Shown here: one piece after another, positions 1-16,603 of the stretch
How the letters are laid out: each line of letters opens with the position of its first letter
Position numbering within the stretch: position 1 is the stretch's first letter
Assembly (NCBI RefSeq): GCF_050303215.1
Contig: NZ_JBNLBH010000023.1
Location: forward strand, 1-64,000
DNA: 64,000 nt
Direction: 5' to 3'
Source: Haliangium sp050303215
GTDB lineage: Bacteria; Myxococcota_A; Polyangia; Haliangiales; Haliangiaceae
The notes under the pieces: model-generated
Database searches by the model: none
The model's input: the letters and a program-made list of their open reading frames with translations, nothing else
What the model was told of the DNA's origin: nothing
Program-made: the position numbers and the translations under genes

Positions 1-37
1 GCTCGACAACCGCGCGCTGCTCCCCCACGAGCTGTAG
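1..37 (+). CDS. 3' tail of an upstream gene (partial)
   Basis: The first bases read as about a dozen sense codons ending in Leu-Leu-Pro-His-Glu-Leu and then TAG at 35-37. This may be the end of a protein that begins left of the window. The piece is too short to identify. Positions 38-170 hold nothing I recognise and separate it from the 3' end of the kinase gene on the other strand, so the two genes would be convergent. Confidence 0.3.
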   Translation, partial: LDNRALLPHEL

Positions 38-170
38 AGGTCACCCGGGGCCGAGGTCGGCTCTGCGGCCAGGCGTCGGGCTGCGCTCCATCCACGGCCG
101 GACCGGTCCGCTGTCAAGACGGGGCTCTCCGAGTACTTACGATCGTTTCGCAGCTCCCGGCACGGCCTGT

Positions 171-2258
171 CTACTGCTTGCGGCGCCCTCCGCGGACACA
201 CCGGAACCCGATGACCAGGAAGCGAAACACAGGCTCGACCCCAACCCATCCCCGGTACGCAGAGCGGAGCCCCTGAGCCTGGCCCGCGAAGGAGCCTCCA
301 CGCAAAATGCGGCACTTTGCGCTCACTCGTTGGCCTCGGATGTTGGTCAACTGCTGCGCAGGGGCCTCCGTTTCGTTTGGTCCCTGGGGATCGACGAGGG
401 GCACCTCCGGCGCCGGCTCAGGGTAGGCCGCGTACCAGTCCCAGCACCATTCGAACACGTTGCCGTGCATGTCGTAGAGGCCCCACGGGTTTGGCGGCTT
501 GTTTCCCACTGGCTGCGGGCTGCCGGCGTTTTCATTGTACCAAGCATGGGGATCGAGCTGGGCCACGTCGTCACCGAACCACCACCGTGTCGTCGCCCCG
601 GCGCGGCACGCGTACTCCCATTCTGCCTCGGTGGGCAACCGGTAGCCGTCGGCCTCGGTCTGCCAGGTGACCTTGGGCGCGCTCCCGTCTCCCTCGACGA
701 GGTAGCAGGGCTTGAGCGCGTCATGAACCGACAGCGCGTTGCAGAAGCGGACCGCATCGTACCAGCCTACGTTGTTCACCGGACGATTGTCCGCAGCTCC
801 CCGTGGGAGCCAGTTGTGCGGTGACCCCATGATCATGCGCCACAGCCGTCTCGTCACAGGGTACTGCATGCACGAGAATGATGACACGTGGACTAGGTGA
901 ATCGGTTTCTCGCTCGCGTAGGCCATGTCGTCGCCGTCGTCGCTGCCCATTCGAAAGGTGCCGCCCTCGATGGCCACCATCGGAGTGGTCTCAGTCGACT
1001 CCATGGCCGCTTGCAATGCGGTCGCGAACTCCCCGGCATCAACATGGCGCTCATTGAGGTCGGGGTCGGTCGCGGCGCGCAACACCGCGGCCACCGCCGG
1101 TCGGCAATCGAGCTCGTCGATGAACATGGTCGCGCCCAGCCCGAGCACACGATGTGGTAGTAGCTTGCCGTATACGAGGAACAGCGCCGTCATTCCCAGG
1201 CCGAACACATCCGCTCGCGCGTCCGCGTTTTGAGGTTGATCCAGTAGCTCGGGGGCCGCGTACAAGAAGCTCCCCATTGCGCCCGTGCGCGTCAATCGGG
1301 TTGCGTCGTCGACCGCTACCAGGTCGAAGTCGGTCAGGCGAGGCGCATCGTCGATCGTGAGCAAGATGTTGGTCGGTTTTACGTCGCGGTGTACCAGTCC
1401 GACTGCGTGCGCTGCGGCCAGCGCCTGCGCGACCTCCACGATGAGGCCCAGATCCTTTGCCCCTCCCAGCCGGCCCTCGACCACCGCGTGCTCGAGGTCA
1501 CCGCTGGGCGCCAGATCCATTACTATGTAGTGGAAGCCGCCGTCGAACCCACGCGGCTCTCGTACTCGGATGACGCCGCCATGCCCGAGCCGTACCATCT
1601 GCGCCGCGCCGCGGAAGAACCGTTCGCGCGCCACCACGTCGCGTGCCATCCAGGGGTGCAGCACCTTGACCGCGACGTTCTCTCCTGCCTCGCTGTCCCA
1701 CGCTCGCCACACCACCGCGAAGCCACCGCGCCCGAGCACCTTGGCCAGCACGTAGCGCCCACCCAGCCGCTCGCCACGTGCGAGTTGCCCCCCTTCGCGC
1801 AGACTCTGCTTGAGGGTTCGTATCTCAGCGTCGAGATCCTTCGTGTCTTCGCCGATTGCACCTAACTCCCTGCGCTGGAACTCTAGTTTGCGGAGTTGCT
1901 TCAACAGCGGTTGCACGCGCTCCTCGCTGGAGTCCAGCAAGGAACCTGCGCTTGGTGGAGTCGTGCTGCCGTTTTCGGCGAGGAAGTTGTCGACCGCGCT
2001 CATGGCGAAGGAGTTGCCTTCAATCGCGTGGAGTTCGCGGCGGAGCGCCTCGATCCCGCCGCGGTGCTCAGCGCAGACGGTGACCAACGTGGCCACCTGC
2101 AGGTCGAACCTCGCGTGGCGGGGAAGCTTTCGGGCTATCTCGACCGGAAGGCGGTCGAGCATGTGCGTCAATACATCCTTGTCGCGTAAGCTACGGCACT
2201 TGACCAGCAACCCGACGAGCATGTCCTGTTGTACTACATCGAGCTTCAGGGTGAACAT
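171..2258 (-). CDS. Effector-associated-domain / Ser-Thr kinase / formylglycine-generating-enzyme-like fusion
   Basis: 695 aa, ATG start. Residues 1-95 resemble the small helical effector-associated domains (EAD2-like: a Leu-Pro-rich motif, then an Ala-rich helix and a Glu-Gly turn) that recruit partners in bacterial conflict and signalling systems. Residues 110-160 are charged and probably coiled coil. The kinase spans about 168-420, with Gly-rich loop GRGGF near 176, Lys198, HRD at 290-292 and an Ala-Pro-Glu in the activation segment. The usual DFG is DFD (310-312). Residues 425-690 are a sulfatase-modifying-factor/FGE-like domain (LPTEAEWEYA, MHGNVFEW, RGGS and GFRC landmarks), often found fused to bacterial kinases as a C-lectin-type binding module. 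No transmembrane segment is evident, so it is probably cytoplasmic. Substrate unknown. Confidence 0.9.
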   Translation of the reverse strand: MFTLKLDVVQQDMLVGLLVKCRSLRDKDVLTHMLDRLPVEIARKLPRHARFDLQVATLVTVCAEHRGGIEALRRELHAIEGNSFAMSAVDNFLAENGSTTPPSAGSLLDSSEERVQPLLKQLRKLEFQRRELGAIGEDTKDLDAEIRTLKQSLREGGQLARGERLGGRYVLAKVLGRGGFAVVWRAWDSEAGENVAVKVLHPWMARDVVARERFFRGAAQMVRLGHGGVIRVREPRGFDGGFHYIVMDLAPSGDLEHAVVEGRLGGAKDLGLIVEVAQALAAAHAVGLVHRDVKPTNILLTIDDAPRLTDFDLVAVDDATRLTRTGAMGSFLYAAPELLDQPQNADARADVFGLGMTALFLVYGKLLPHRVLGLGATMFIDELDCRPAVAAVLRAATDPDLNERHVDAGEFATALQAAMESTETTPMVAIEGGTFRMGSDDGDDMAYASEKPIHLVHVSSFSCMQYPVTRRLWRMIMGSPHNWLPRGAADNRPVNNVGWYDAVRFCNALSVHDALKPCYLVEGDGSAPKVTWQTEADGYRLPTEAEWEYACRAGATTRWWFGDDVAQLDPHAWYNENAGSPQPVGNKPPNPWGLYDMHGNVFEWCWDWYAAYPEPAPEVPLVDPQGPNETEAPAQQLTNIRGQRVSAKCRILRGGSFAGQAQGLRSAYRGWVGVEPVFRFLVIGFRCVRGGRRKQ

Positions 2259-2477
2259 AACGAACAGAATATCGAGATCTGGCTAGACGCTCTATTGCGT
2301 AGATTACAGCCGATCGACTATGCAGTCGATAGTCAGACGACGACGATTGGTCCTGTTGCTGCCGGTGCTGCGCTCACCAGACGCCCGGTGCGAGTCCGTG
2401 GGGAGCAAGGGGGGGTCTGGAGATGAGACTTCGGCAGCGCTGATGCGAACCGTCGGCGCCGTCATCTGACGACGTGG

Positions 2478-2874
2478 ATGGGCGATAAGCCCGCCCTGCG
2501 AGTGCGGGGAATACTTGGGTTGGGATCCGTGCCGTTATTCGCGCCGTCGGATTTGTATTTTCGGATATACATCGGTGGTGATTTAGAGTTCTTCGTCACC
2601 ACCCAACACGGCCACGTGGATCAAGGCTTCTTCCTAACTCTGGACCAACCATTCAGTGACGCTGAGCTTGTGGGTATGCGTAGGGGGGCGTGGTCAACGC
2701 GGTGGTCGTGGAGGTGGGCACGACCGGCGCGTGGTTCATCCGCAAGATGCCGTGCTCGACCCGTTGCTCGTGGGGCCGTCGGTGTCTGATCTGGTCTGGC
2801 ATGGAGGTTGCGCGAGCAGGGGATGCACCACCGAGTCGGTGACGCACGATGGGACCGTGCTATTGCGCCCGTGA
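2478..2874 (+). pseudogene. Possible decayed gene fragment inside a gene-poor 646-bp gap
   Basis: Between the kinase start (2258) and the TetR start (2905) there is no convincing intact gene. Base composition at 2259-2650 is less GC-rich than the genes. Plausible protein-like stretches occur in two frames: one runs from 2478 with a hydrophobic beta-rich composition, and a second continues to 2874 with a DPLLVGPSVSDLVW-type segment. The frames would have to shift around 2740-2760 to join, which suggests an old gene broken by indels. No family is recognised. It could equally be non-coding. Confidence 0.22.
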
Positions 2875-2894
2875 ACGAATTTCTTTAGGATTCA
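2872..2894. promoter_or_regulatory. Candidate TetR operator upstream of the tetR-like gene
   Basis: A 23-bp imperfect palindrome begins TGAACGAATTT and ends ATTCA, 10 bp before the TetR ATG. It has the same length and the same outer half-sites as the better palindrome at 3593-3615 in front of lon (15 of 23 positions identical by eye). Two matched palindromes, one at the regulator's own start and one at the next gene, is the usual autoregulatory arrangement of TetR proteins. Binding is inferred. Confidence 0.5.
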
Positions 2895-2904
2895 AGCGAC
2901 GGAG

Positions 2905-3495
2905 ATGAGTCAGTCGAGCTCCGAACGCCGCCGGCAGATCCTGGACGCGGCCAAGCGCCTGTTCAAGCACTACGGGATCGGCAAGACCACGGTCGCCGAC
3001 ATCGCCCGCGAGGCCGGCGTGGGCGTGGGCACCGTGTACCTGGAGTTCGACTCCAAGGACAGCATTGTGGCCGAGCTGTCGATCGAGAGCCACGCCTGCA
3101 TGCTGGCCGCGATGCGCAAGGCCGCGCTGGGTCGGGGGGACTATGCGCGCCGGCTCGAAGCCCTGCTGGATCGGCGTCTGGCCCGCTTCCTCGAGATCGC
3201 GGACGACGGTCAGCACGGGCTGGACCTGGTCCGGTGTGCGTGCGAGGCCGCGCGCGCGGCCCACGCCCGGTTCCGGGCCGCCGAGGAAGAGCTTCTGTGT
3301 GACCTGCTGGAGGCCGCTTGCGAGGCCGGCGAGTTCGCCACCACGGACCCGCGCCGGACCGCACGCGTGCTCCTGCGCCTGTACGACGGCTACGCCAAGG
3401 CCGCGGTCGAAGGGCAGGGCCGGCAGGAACTGCGGCGCGAGATCGCCCAGGCTTACGTGATCATCCTGAACGGGCTACTGGTCCGTCGCGGCTGA
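2905..3495 (+). CDS. TetR/AcrR-family transcriptional regulator
   Basis: 196 aa. The N-terminal helix-turn-helix is clear at about residues 8-55: an Arg-Arg-Gln-Ile-Leu-Asp-Ala-Ala-Lys-Arg-Leu-Phe start, an ITV-type second helix (TTVADIAREAGV), a GVGTVYLEF recognition helix and a SKDSIVAE turn. The rest is an Ala-rich helical ligand-binding and dimerisation domain with no recognisable ligand. TetR proteins bind palindromes as dimers and usually repress until a ligand binds. Two similar 23-bp palindromes, one just upstream of this gene and one overlapping the likely lon promoter, suggest it controls itself and lon. Confidence 0.92.
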   Translation: MSQSSSERRRQILDAAKRLFKHYGIGKTTVADIAREAGVGVGTVYLEFDSKDSIVAELSIESHACMLAAMRKAALGRGDYARRLEALLDRRLARFLEIADDGQHGLDLVRCACEAARAAHARFRAAEEELLCDLLEAACEAGEFATTDPRRTARVLLRLYDGYAKAAVEGQGRQELRREIAQAYVIILNGLLVRRG

Positions 3496-3580
3496 GGCTG
3501 GCGGCTGCGCCGAACGTCGGTGCGGGGCCAATCTCCGGCCCGCGCGGGGCGGGTCTCCGGTCCGTGCTCACCCGCACCCG

Positions 3581-3620
3581 TTGACGAAGCGATGAACGGA
3601 TTTAGATTTTGTTCATCGCT
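3581..3620 (+). promoter_or_regulatory. lon promoter overlapped by a perfect 10-bp inverted repeat
   Basis: TTGACG (3581-3586) is a good -35 and TAGATT (3603-3608) a fair -10 with 16-bp spacing. Across this core lies a perfect inverted repeat: AGCGATGAAC at 3588-3597 and GTTCATCGCT at 3611-3620. The inner 23 bp (3593-3615) match the palindrome before the TetR gene. A dimeric repressor bound here would cover the -10 region, about 60 bp before the lon ATG. Confidence 0.55.
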
Positions 3621-3677
3621 CGGTGCCGTCTGCCTCGGTCGGTTCGGGCGTCGTCCCTCTTGCCTCGGAGCACCCAT

Positions 3678-6074
<2,397 letters not shown>

Positions 6075-6075
6075 G

Positions 6076-6125
6076 CTCGGTGGCTCGTGGTTTCGCTGAC
6101 GAGGCGACGAGCACGAGCCACCGAG
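6076..6125. terminator. Strong bidirectional hairpin between convergent genes
   Basis: Perfect 14-bp inverted repeat CTCGGTGGCTCGTG (6076-6089) and CACGAGCCACCGAG (6112-6125), with a 22-nt loop that can pair further (TCGC with GCGA). It sits directly after the lon stop and before the stop of the convergent gene at 6129. There is no U-tract, so it may work by structure alone or need help from Rho. Confidence 0.72.
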
Positions 6126-6128
6126 GTC

Positions 6129-6581
6129 TCAGAAGCGTCCATTGACCTGGAGCAGGCCGCCGCCGGCGATCGGGATCGGTGTCAGACCCAGCACCGTGGC
6201 TGCGCGTGGGGGCGGCTCCGGTCCTGTGCGCGGCGCGGCGCGGGCGGCGCGGTGGCCGAGCGCGTACAGGACCCCGCCCGCAGTCAGCGCGACCGCGCCG
6301 GCGCCGAAGGCGATGCGCATGTTGCGGGTCGTGGAGCCGGGCAGGCGGCCACCGACGTCAGCGCGTTGGGGCGGACGCGCTCGTTCGGCGCGGCGGTCGA
6401 GCATCAGTCGGACGCCGAGACCGGTCGCGAACAGGCCGGCCAGCGCGCTGGCCAGGCCCGGGGCGCGGAGGTCCACGCCGGGGCGGCGAGCGCGCTCTTG
6501 CGCCTGCGTTGGCGCGGCCAGCCCGGCAATGACGACCACCAGTCCGAACCACCACCACCTCGTCGATATGTTCCTGCCCAT
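6129..6581 (-). CDS. Small secreted or membrane protein, unknown function
   Basis: 150 aa from the ATG at 6581, chosen because a GGAGG ribosome site lies six bases before it; upstream in-frame ATGs have none. The N-terminus (Arg, then WWWFGLVVVIAGLAAPTQAQ) is a signal peptide or membrane anchor with an Ala-Gln-Ala cleavage site. Two further hydrophobic stretches, around residues 40-55 and 85-105, are separated by an Arg-rich linker, so it may be a two- or three-segment inner-membrane protein. I recognise no family. It is convergent with lon and shares the hairpin at 6076-6125. Confidence 0.6.
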   Translation of the reverse strand: MGRNISTRWWWFGLVVVIAGLAAPTQAQERARRPGVDLRAPGLASALAGLFATGLGVRLMLDRRAERARPPQRADVGGRLPGSTTRNMRIAFGAGAVALTAGGVLYALGHRAARAAPRTGPEPPPRAATVLGLTPIPIAGGGLLQVNGRF

Positions 6582-6729
6582 TCGCCGCCTCCACGCGCCT
6601 TCCATCCCCGAACAGTGTGGCAAAGCCGCGCCGCGGCCGCAACCCTGTGCTGGAGGTCGGCGGTGGCACCGGGCCAGACCAACAGGCTGACCGGTGGCGT
6701 CGGGGCGTGGACTGGGGCACAATGGCGCG

Positions 6730-7521
6730 ATGCCGGAGACTGTCAGGATCTTGTGCCCCAACTGTGGGCGGCGACTCGAGCCTGAGCCCTATCGCGACGA
6801 GGTCACCTGCCGGCACTGCGGTCAGCGTTCACTGATCGGGAGCCAGCCGGCCGGGACCGCGAGCCCTCACACCGCGCCGCCGCTGAACGCTGCCATGCCT
6901 CACGGCGGGGGCCTCACACCGGGCCCCGCCGGGCCGCCGAGCCGGAGCTCGCTGTGGATCGGGCTGTCGCTGCTCGGCGTCCTCGCCGCCGGCCTGATCG
7001 TGCTCTTCGCCGTGATCTTGCCGGGCATGGACAGCGATGAGGTCGACGAGGGCTTCTTCGACAACGCCGCCGTGATCCAGCGCCAGCTCGAGCGCGAGCT
7101 GGGTTTCCCGCTCATGGTCGGAAGGGTGATCATCTACTCGAACCGCGCCGACATCGACCTAGAGGCCGGCGCCGGCGAAGAGCCTCGGCGCATCACGGTG
7201 CGTGCCGATCGCGTGCTCCGGCGCAGTGGCGGCTCGCGCGACCTGCGCGGCTTCGATATCGCCGACCTCGAGTTCGTGCAGGTGCCGGCCTTGGTGGCCG
7301 ACGCCCGGCGCGTGGTGGGCGCGCCGGTGGCCCCGGTGCTGAGGGTGAGCGCCGAGCGCTCCGCGGCCGGTGACGTGCGCTGGTCGGTGCACCTCGACAC
7401 CGCCGCCGGAGTCGTCACGACCGAGTACGATCTCGACGGCAAGCGCTTGGTCGCGCCGGAGCAGCCGGCCGAAGCCGAGGCCGCCGGCGACCCGGGCGGT
7501 GAGACCCCGGCGGAGCCGTGA
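6730..7521 (+). CDS. Zinc-ribbon membrane protein, unknown function
   Basis: 263 aa. The start at 6730 places a CPNC...CRHC zinc ribbon at about residues 9-31; the next 40 residues are Pro/Ala-rich and disordered, followed by one transmembrane helix (about 73-97, WIGLSLLGVLAAGLIVLF-like). The remaining ~160 residues, predicted outside the membrane, form a beta-rich domain with charged repeats and an acidic Ala/Glu/Pro tail. Cytoplasmic zinc ribbon plus single helix plus periplasmic domain is a frequent myxobacterial architecture of unknown role. It runs convergent to the ferredoxin gene, only 6 bp away. Confidence 0.7.
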   Translation: MPETVRILCPNCGRRLEPEPYRDEVTCRHCGQRSLIGSQPAGTASPHTAPPLNAAMPHGGGLTPGPAGPPSRSSLWIGLSLLGVLAAGLIVLFAVILPGMDSDEVDEGFFDNAAVIQRQLERELGFPLMVGRVIIYSNRADIDLEAGAGEEPRRITVRADRVLRRSGGSRDLRGFDIADLEFVQVPALVADARRVVGAPVAPVLRVSAERSAAGDVRWSVHLDTAAGVVTTEYDLDGKRLVAPEQPAEAEAAGDPGGETPAEP

Positions 7522-7527
7522 GAGTGC

Positions 7528-8016
7528 TCAGTCGCAGCTCTGCTCGACCGCCTCGCGCAGCTCGTCCTTGCTGGGCCGGCGCAGGAGGGCTTTGCCGTCG
7601 GGAGTGTGGACCTCGACGACCGGGGCGTGCTCGCACTGGTCGAGGCAGCTCTTGGCTACGATGTCGAACCCGTCGCGACCGTCGTCGAGGCGCTGCGCGC
7701 GCAGCTCGGTGAGCAGCTCGATGAGCTCGAGCGCGCCCCAGTTCTGGCAGTTGCCGCCGCAGGCCACGAACGCCACCGGGTGCCGGCGCTGAATCTCGAC
7801 CTCGGTGGTGGTGGCGACCGACGCGTAGAGCCAGGCGGCGTCGACGCCCTCTTCGAGCGCCAGTTCATCGATGGCGTCGCAGTCGATGAGCTCACCGTCG
7901 GCGGCGTCTTCGACGGCCAGGCCGAGCCTCATCATGCGCCCGTGGTCGAGCGCCTTGTGTGTGGGCGGCCGGTTGACCGGGCCCTTGAATCCGGCTTTGC
8001 CAGGAGGTTGGCTCAT
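7528..8016 (-). CDS. Thioredoxin-like [2Fe-2S] ferredoxin (NuoE-type fold)
   Basis: 162 aa from the ATG at 8016. The C-terminal ~95 residues carry two Cys pairs, CGGNC and CLDQC, spaced as in thioredoxin-fold [2Fe-2S] ferredoxins and the NuoE/HoxE family, with the usual hydrophobic strand before the first and EHAPVVEV after the second. The N-terminal ~60 residues are acidic and unlike NuoE. No other complex I genes are nearby, so this is more likely a stand-alone electron carrier. Electron donor and acceptor are unknown. Confidence 0.75.
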   Translation of the reverse strand: MSQPPGKAGFKGPVNRPPTHKALDHGRMMRLGLAVEDAADGELIDCDAIDELALEEGVDAAWLYASVATTTEVEIQRRHPVAFVACGGNCQNWGALELIELLTELRAQRLDDGRDGFDIVAKSCLDQCEHAPVVEVHTPDGKALLRRPSKDELREAVEQSCD

Positions 8017-8062
8017 AGGCCATCGATAGACCGAAGCGGGGCCGATGTCAAAGCCGGCGGGA

Positions 8063-11452
<3,390 letters not shown>

Positions 11453-11508
11453 CTCTGCGACTATACAACGAGCGCCAACCTGCGTCGCGAACCGTGTGGA
11501 AAAGCCGC

Positions 11509-13905
<2,397 letters not shown>

Positions 13906-13965
13906 GGTCCGAGGGTCGCCGCCCGAAGCCGGCCGGTCAAGCCCGCCGACCCGCAGGGTGTACGC

Positions 13966-14050
13966 GAACCAGCCGGAGTTGGGTCACTCGAACCAGCCGG
14001 AGCTGGGTAACTCGAACCAGCCGGAGCTGGGTCACTCGAACCAGCCGGAG
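13966..14050. repeat. 24-bp tandem repeat, 3.5 copies, overlapping the dctM 3' end
   Basis: Units start at 13966, 13990, 14014 and 14038 (last one partial, to 14050). They differ at only a few bases (C/T after CCGGAG, C/A before ACTC). The last units cover the final codons and stop of the TRAP permease gene, so the repeat looks like a slippage duplication of that gene's end into the spacer. Each unit repeats a Gly-Trp-Phe-Glu coding stretch on the minus strand. Confidence 0.93.
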
Positions 14051-15351
14051 ACCAACTCGGGGAAGATCACGATCAGGGCCAGGCCGATGATCTGAATGAC
14101 GATGAACGGCAGCACCCCGCGGTAGATCTGGCCAGTGGACACAGTCGGCGGGGCCACGCCACGGAGATAGAACAGCGCGAAGCCAAAGGGCGGGGTCAAG
14201 AACGAGGTCTGCAGATTCATACCGATCATGACCCCGAACCAGACCAGGTCGATGCCCAACAGTCGCGCGGCCGGGACGACGAGGGGGATGACGATGAACG
14301 CGATCTCGAAGAAGTCGATGAAGAAGCCGAGCACGAAGATGGTCAGGTTGACGACCACGAGTAGGCCTACCTTGCCGCCGGGCAGGCCGGTGAGCAGGTC
14401 TTCGATCCAAATGTCGCCATCGAGGCCGCGGAAGACCAGGGCGAACATGGTGGAGCCGACCAGGATGAAGACCACCATGGCGGTGAGCTTGGCGGTCTCG
14501 TCCATGGCCTGGCGCAGGATCGCGAGGTCGAGGCGGCGGTTGAGCAGGGCCAGTATCATGGACCCCACGGCGCCGAGCGCGCCGGCCTCGGTGGGCGTGG
14601 CCACGCCCGCGAAGATGCTGCCCAGAACGACCAGGATGAGCCCCAGTGGCGGCAGCATGACCAGCACGACCCGCCGCAGCAGCACCGGCAGCGGGAGCTG
14701 GCGTTCGGACGCGGGCAGGGCGGGCGCTGCTTGGGGTCTGACCGCGGCCACGACGATCACATACACGGCGTACAGCCCGGCGAGCATGAGCCCGGGCACC
14801 AGCGCGCCCACGAACAGATCGTTGACCGAGATACCGAGCTGGTCGGCGAGCACGACCAGCACCACGCTCGGGGGGATGATCTGACCCAGGGTACCGGAGG
14901 CGGTGATGACGCCTACCGAGAGCTGGGTCGAGTAGTGATGGCGAAGCATGATCGGCAGCGAGATCATGCCCATGGCCACGACCGAGGCGCCGACCACGCC
15001 GGTGGCAGCGGCCAGGAGCGCGCCCACGAACACCACCGCCAGGGCGAGCCCGCCGCGAACCGGCCCGAAGAGCTGACCGATGGTCTTGAGCAGGTCTTCG
15101 GCGAGTCGGGCTTTTTCCAGCACCGTGCCCATGAATATGAAGAAGGGCACGGCGAGCAGCACGTAGTTGGCCATGATGCCGAAGACGCGCTGGGGCATGG
15201 CGTAGAGCAGGTTCCAGCCGAAGACGTCGAGGGCCACGCCGACGGCCGCGAACGCCAGCGACGTGCCGCCGAGCGCGAATGCCACCGGGTAGCCCGAGAA
15301 GATGAGCAAGAACGCGACCGCGAACATCAGCGGCCCCAGGTACTCAGTCAT
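14032..15351 (-). CDS. dctM: TRAP transporter large permease subunit (DctM-like)
   Basis: 439 aa, ATG start. About a dozen hydrophobic helices and conserved DctM features (an early PVAFALG region, Gly/Ala-rich helices, an IIPPSVVLVV segment and GVATPTEAGALGA) identify the ion-coupled 12-helix permease of a tripartite ATP-independent periplasmic transporter, normally importing organic acids. It overlaps the small permease gene by 4 bp (translational coupling). No periplasmic binding protein (DctP) gene lies nearby, so substrate capture must rely on a gene elsewhere. The 3' end is duplicated as a tandem repeat. Confidence 0.93.
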   Translation of the reverse strand: MTEYLGPLMFAVAFLLIFSGYPVAFALGGTSLAFAAVGVALDVFGWNLLYAMPQRVFGIMANYVLLAVPFFIFMGTVLEKARLAEDLLKTIGQLFGPVRGGLALAVVFVGALLAAATGVVGASVVAMGMISLPIMLRHHYSTQLSVGVITASGTLGQIIPPSVVLVVLADQLGISVNDLFVGALVPGLMLAGLYAVYVIVVAAVRPQAAPALPASERQLPLPVLLRRVVLVMLPPLGLILVVLGSIFAGVATPTEAGALGAVGSMILALLNRRLDLAILRQAMDETAKLTAMVVFILVGSTMFALVFRGLDGDIWIEDLLTGLPGGKVGLLVVVNLTIFVLGFFIDFFEIAFIVIPLVVPAARLLGIDLVWFGVMIGMNLQTSFLTPPFGFALFYLRGVAPPTVSTGQIYRGVLPFIVIQIIGLALIVIFPELVSGWFE

Positions 15352-15968
15352 CGCGTACCCGCCTCCTCGGAGGCGGCCGCCTCCTCGGGAGCGGCCGCGG
15401 CGTGGCCGTCGGTGCCGGAGGGGTCGTCGCCGTCGGCGAGGTCGTTGGCGCCGGTGACCGTTGCGACTCGCTTGATCAGCTCCGACAGGGCCTGTACGAC
15501 CAGCAGCACGATGGCGATCGGGATCACGGCCTTGATGGGGTAGCGCGGCAGACCGCCGGGGTCAGGCGAGACCTCGCGCACCGCCCACGAGTTCTCGATG
15601 GCCGGCAGCGACTCCCAGAAGACGAACACGGCGAACGGGATCAGGAACACCACGGTACCGACGATGTCGATCCACGCCCGCGCGCGCGGGCCGAGTCGGT
15701 TGTACAGCAGGTCCACGCGGACGTGGGCGCCTTGCTTGAGGGCGTAGCCGGCGCCGAGCAGGAACACCACGCTGAACAGGTACCACTGCAGCTCGATGAA
15801 GGCGTTCGAGCTCAGCCGAGTGTCGAGTACCTGTTGAGCGTCGAGGTAGCGGACCAGGGCGTTGTAGGCGCCGATCAGGATCATGGCCAGGACCGCCCAG
15901 CCCACCAGCGCGCCGATCGCGCCGGTGACGCGGTCGATGAGCCTCGACACCTTGAGGAGGAAGGTCAC
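15348..15968 (-). CDS. dctQ: TRAP transporter small permease subunit (DctQ-like)
   Basis: 206 aa from the GTG at 15968, preferred because GGAG lies seven bases upstream; a longer frame to a GTG at 16004 has no such signal. Four transmembrane helices with the DctQ pattern: first helix with Asn-Ala-Leu-Val-Arg-Tyr at its end, WYLFSVVFLLGAGYALK, a conserved His-Val-Arg-Val-Asp, then two more helices. The C-terminal 35 residues are an Ala/Glu-rich tail not usual in the family. It is co-transcribed with and coupled to the large permease. Confidence 0.85.
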   Translation of the reverse strand: MTFLLKVSRLIDRVTGAIGALVGWAVLAMILIGAYNALVRYLDAQQVLDTRLSSNAFIELQWYLFSVVFLLGAGYALKQGAHVRVDLLYNRLGPRARAWIDIVGTVVFLIPFAVFVFWESLPAIENSWAVREVSPDPGGLPRYPIKAVIPIAIVLLVVQALSELIKRVATVTGANDLADGDDPSGTDGHAAAAPEEAAASEEAGTR

Positions 15969-16042
15969 GGAGGTGCTCCGGTCACGAGGGCGCCACGCTA
16001 CCACGGCCGCCAGGGCGGCTCAACGCGGCGCTCGGGGTCGTG

Positions 16043-16603
16043 TCAGCGCCGCACCAGCGCCACCGACGCCGCGGCCAGGAGGGCCAGCTTGCCCAGCTCC
16101 ATGGACACGTTGATCGCGTGCAGTCGGAAGAAGCGGGTCACCGGCGGCGGCTCGGGCTCGCGGGCCATGAAGTCGATCTCACGTCCGAGCTCGACCATCG
16201 TGGGGGTGAACCACAGCGCGAAGATCAGCGCGAACACCAGGCACACGCCCAGGGTCGGGACCAGCCAGCGCAGCCGCCGGCGCGGCAGACCGGCCGCGAG
16301 CAGCAGCGCGCAGGCGGCCGCGGCCACCACCAGGTGCACATCGCTGTAGACCGTGAACAGGTAGCGATTGAGCTCGCTGGCGGCGTAGCGCAGGTGAGTC
16401 CGGCGCTCGGCGGCCGGGATCTCGGCGTAGATCTCGGCGGCGTCGCGCAGGGTGTCGGGCTCGAGCACGCGGAAGTTGGCCGAGGCCACGAACGCCATCG
16501 CCACGGTGAGGGCGATCCAGCAGCCCATCAACCAGACCAGCGCATGCAGGGCCCAGGGCCGGCGCGCGGCCGAGGAGGAGGAGTTGTTCATGTTCGTCAC
16601 CAT
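16043..16603 (-). CDS. Four-helix inner-membrane protein, unknown function
   Basis: 186 aa if it starts at the ATG at 16603 (a second ATG four codons in, at 16591, is equally possible). Four hydrophobic helices: around residues 20-42, 75-100, 108-130 and a last one near the C-terminus, the latter preceded by an RLHAINVSMELGK motif. The His-Asn pair near the end of a four-helix protein recalls DUF4149-like proteins, but I cannot confirm this. It lies just upstream of the TRAP genes on the same strand, 75 bp away, and may share their promoter. Confidence 0.6.
   Translation of the reverse strand: MVTNMNNSSSSAARRPWALHALVWLMGCWIALTVAMAFVASANFRVLEPDTLRDAAEIYAEIPAAERRTHLRYAASELNRYLFTVYSDVHLVVAAAACALLLAAGLPRRRLRWLVPTLGVCLVFALIFALWFTPTMVELGREIDFMAREPEPPPVTRFFRLHAINVSMELGKLALLAAASVALVRR

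Noticed and set aside
13966..14050. CRISPR array
   Set aside because: Units are directly adjacent 24-bp tandem copies with no spacers and no cas genes. The same applies to the 13-bp units at 47432-47483.
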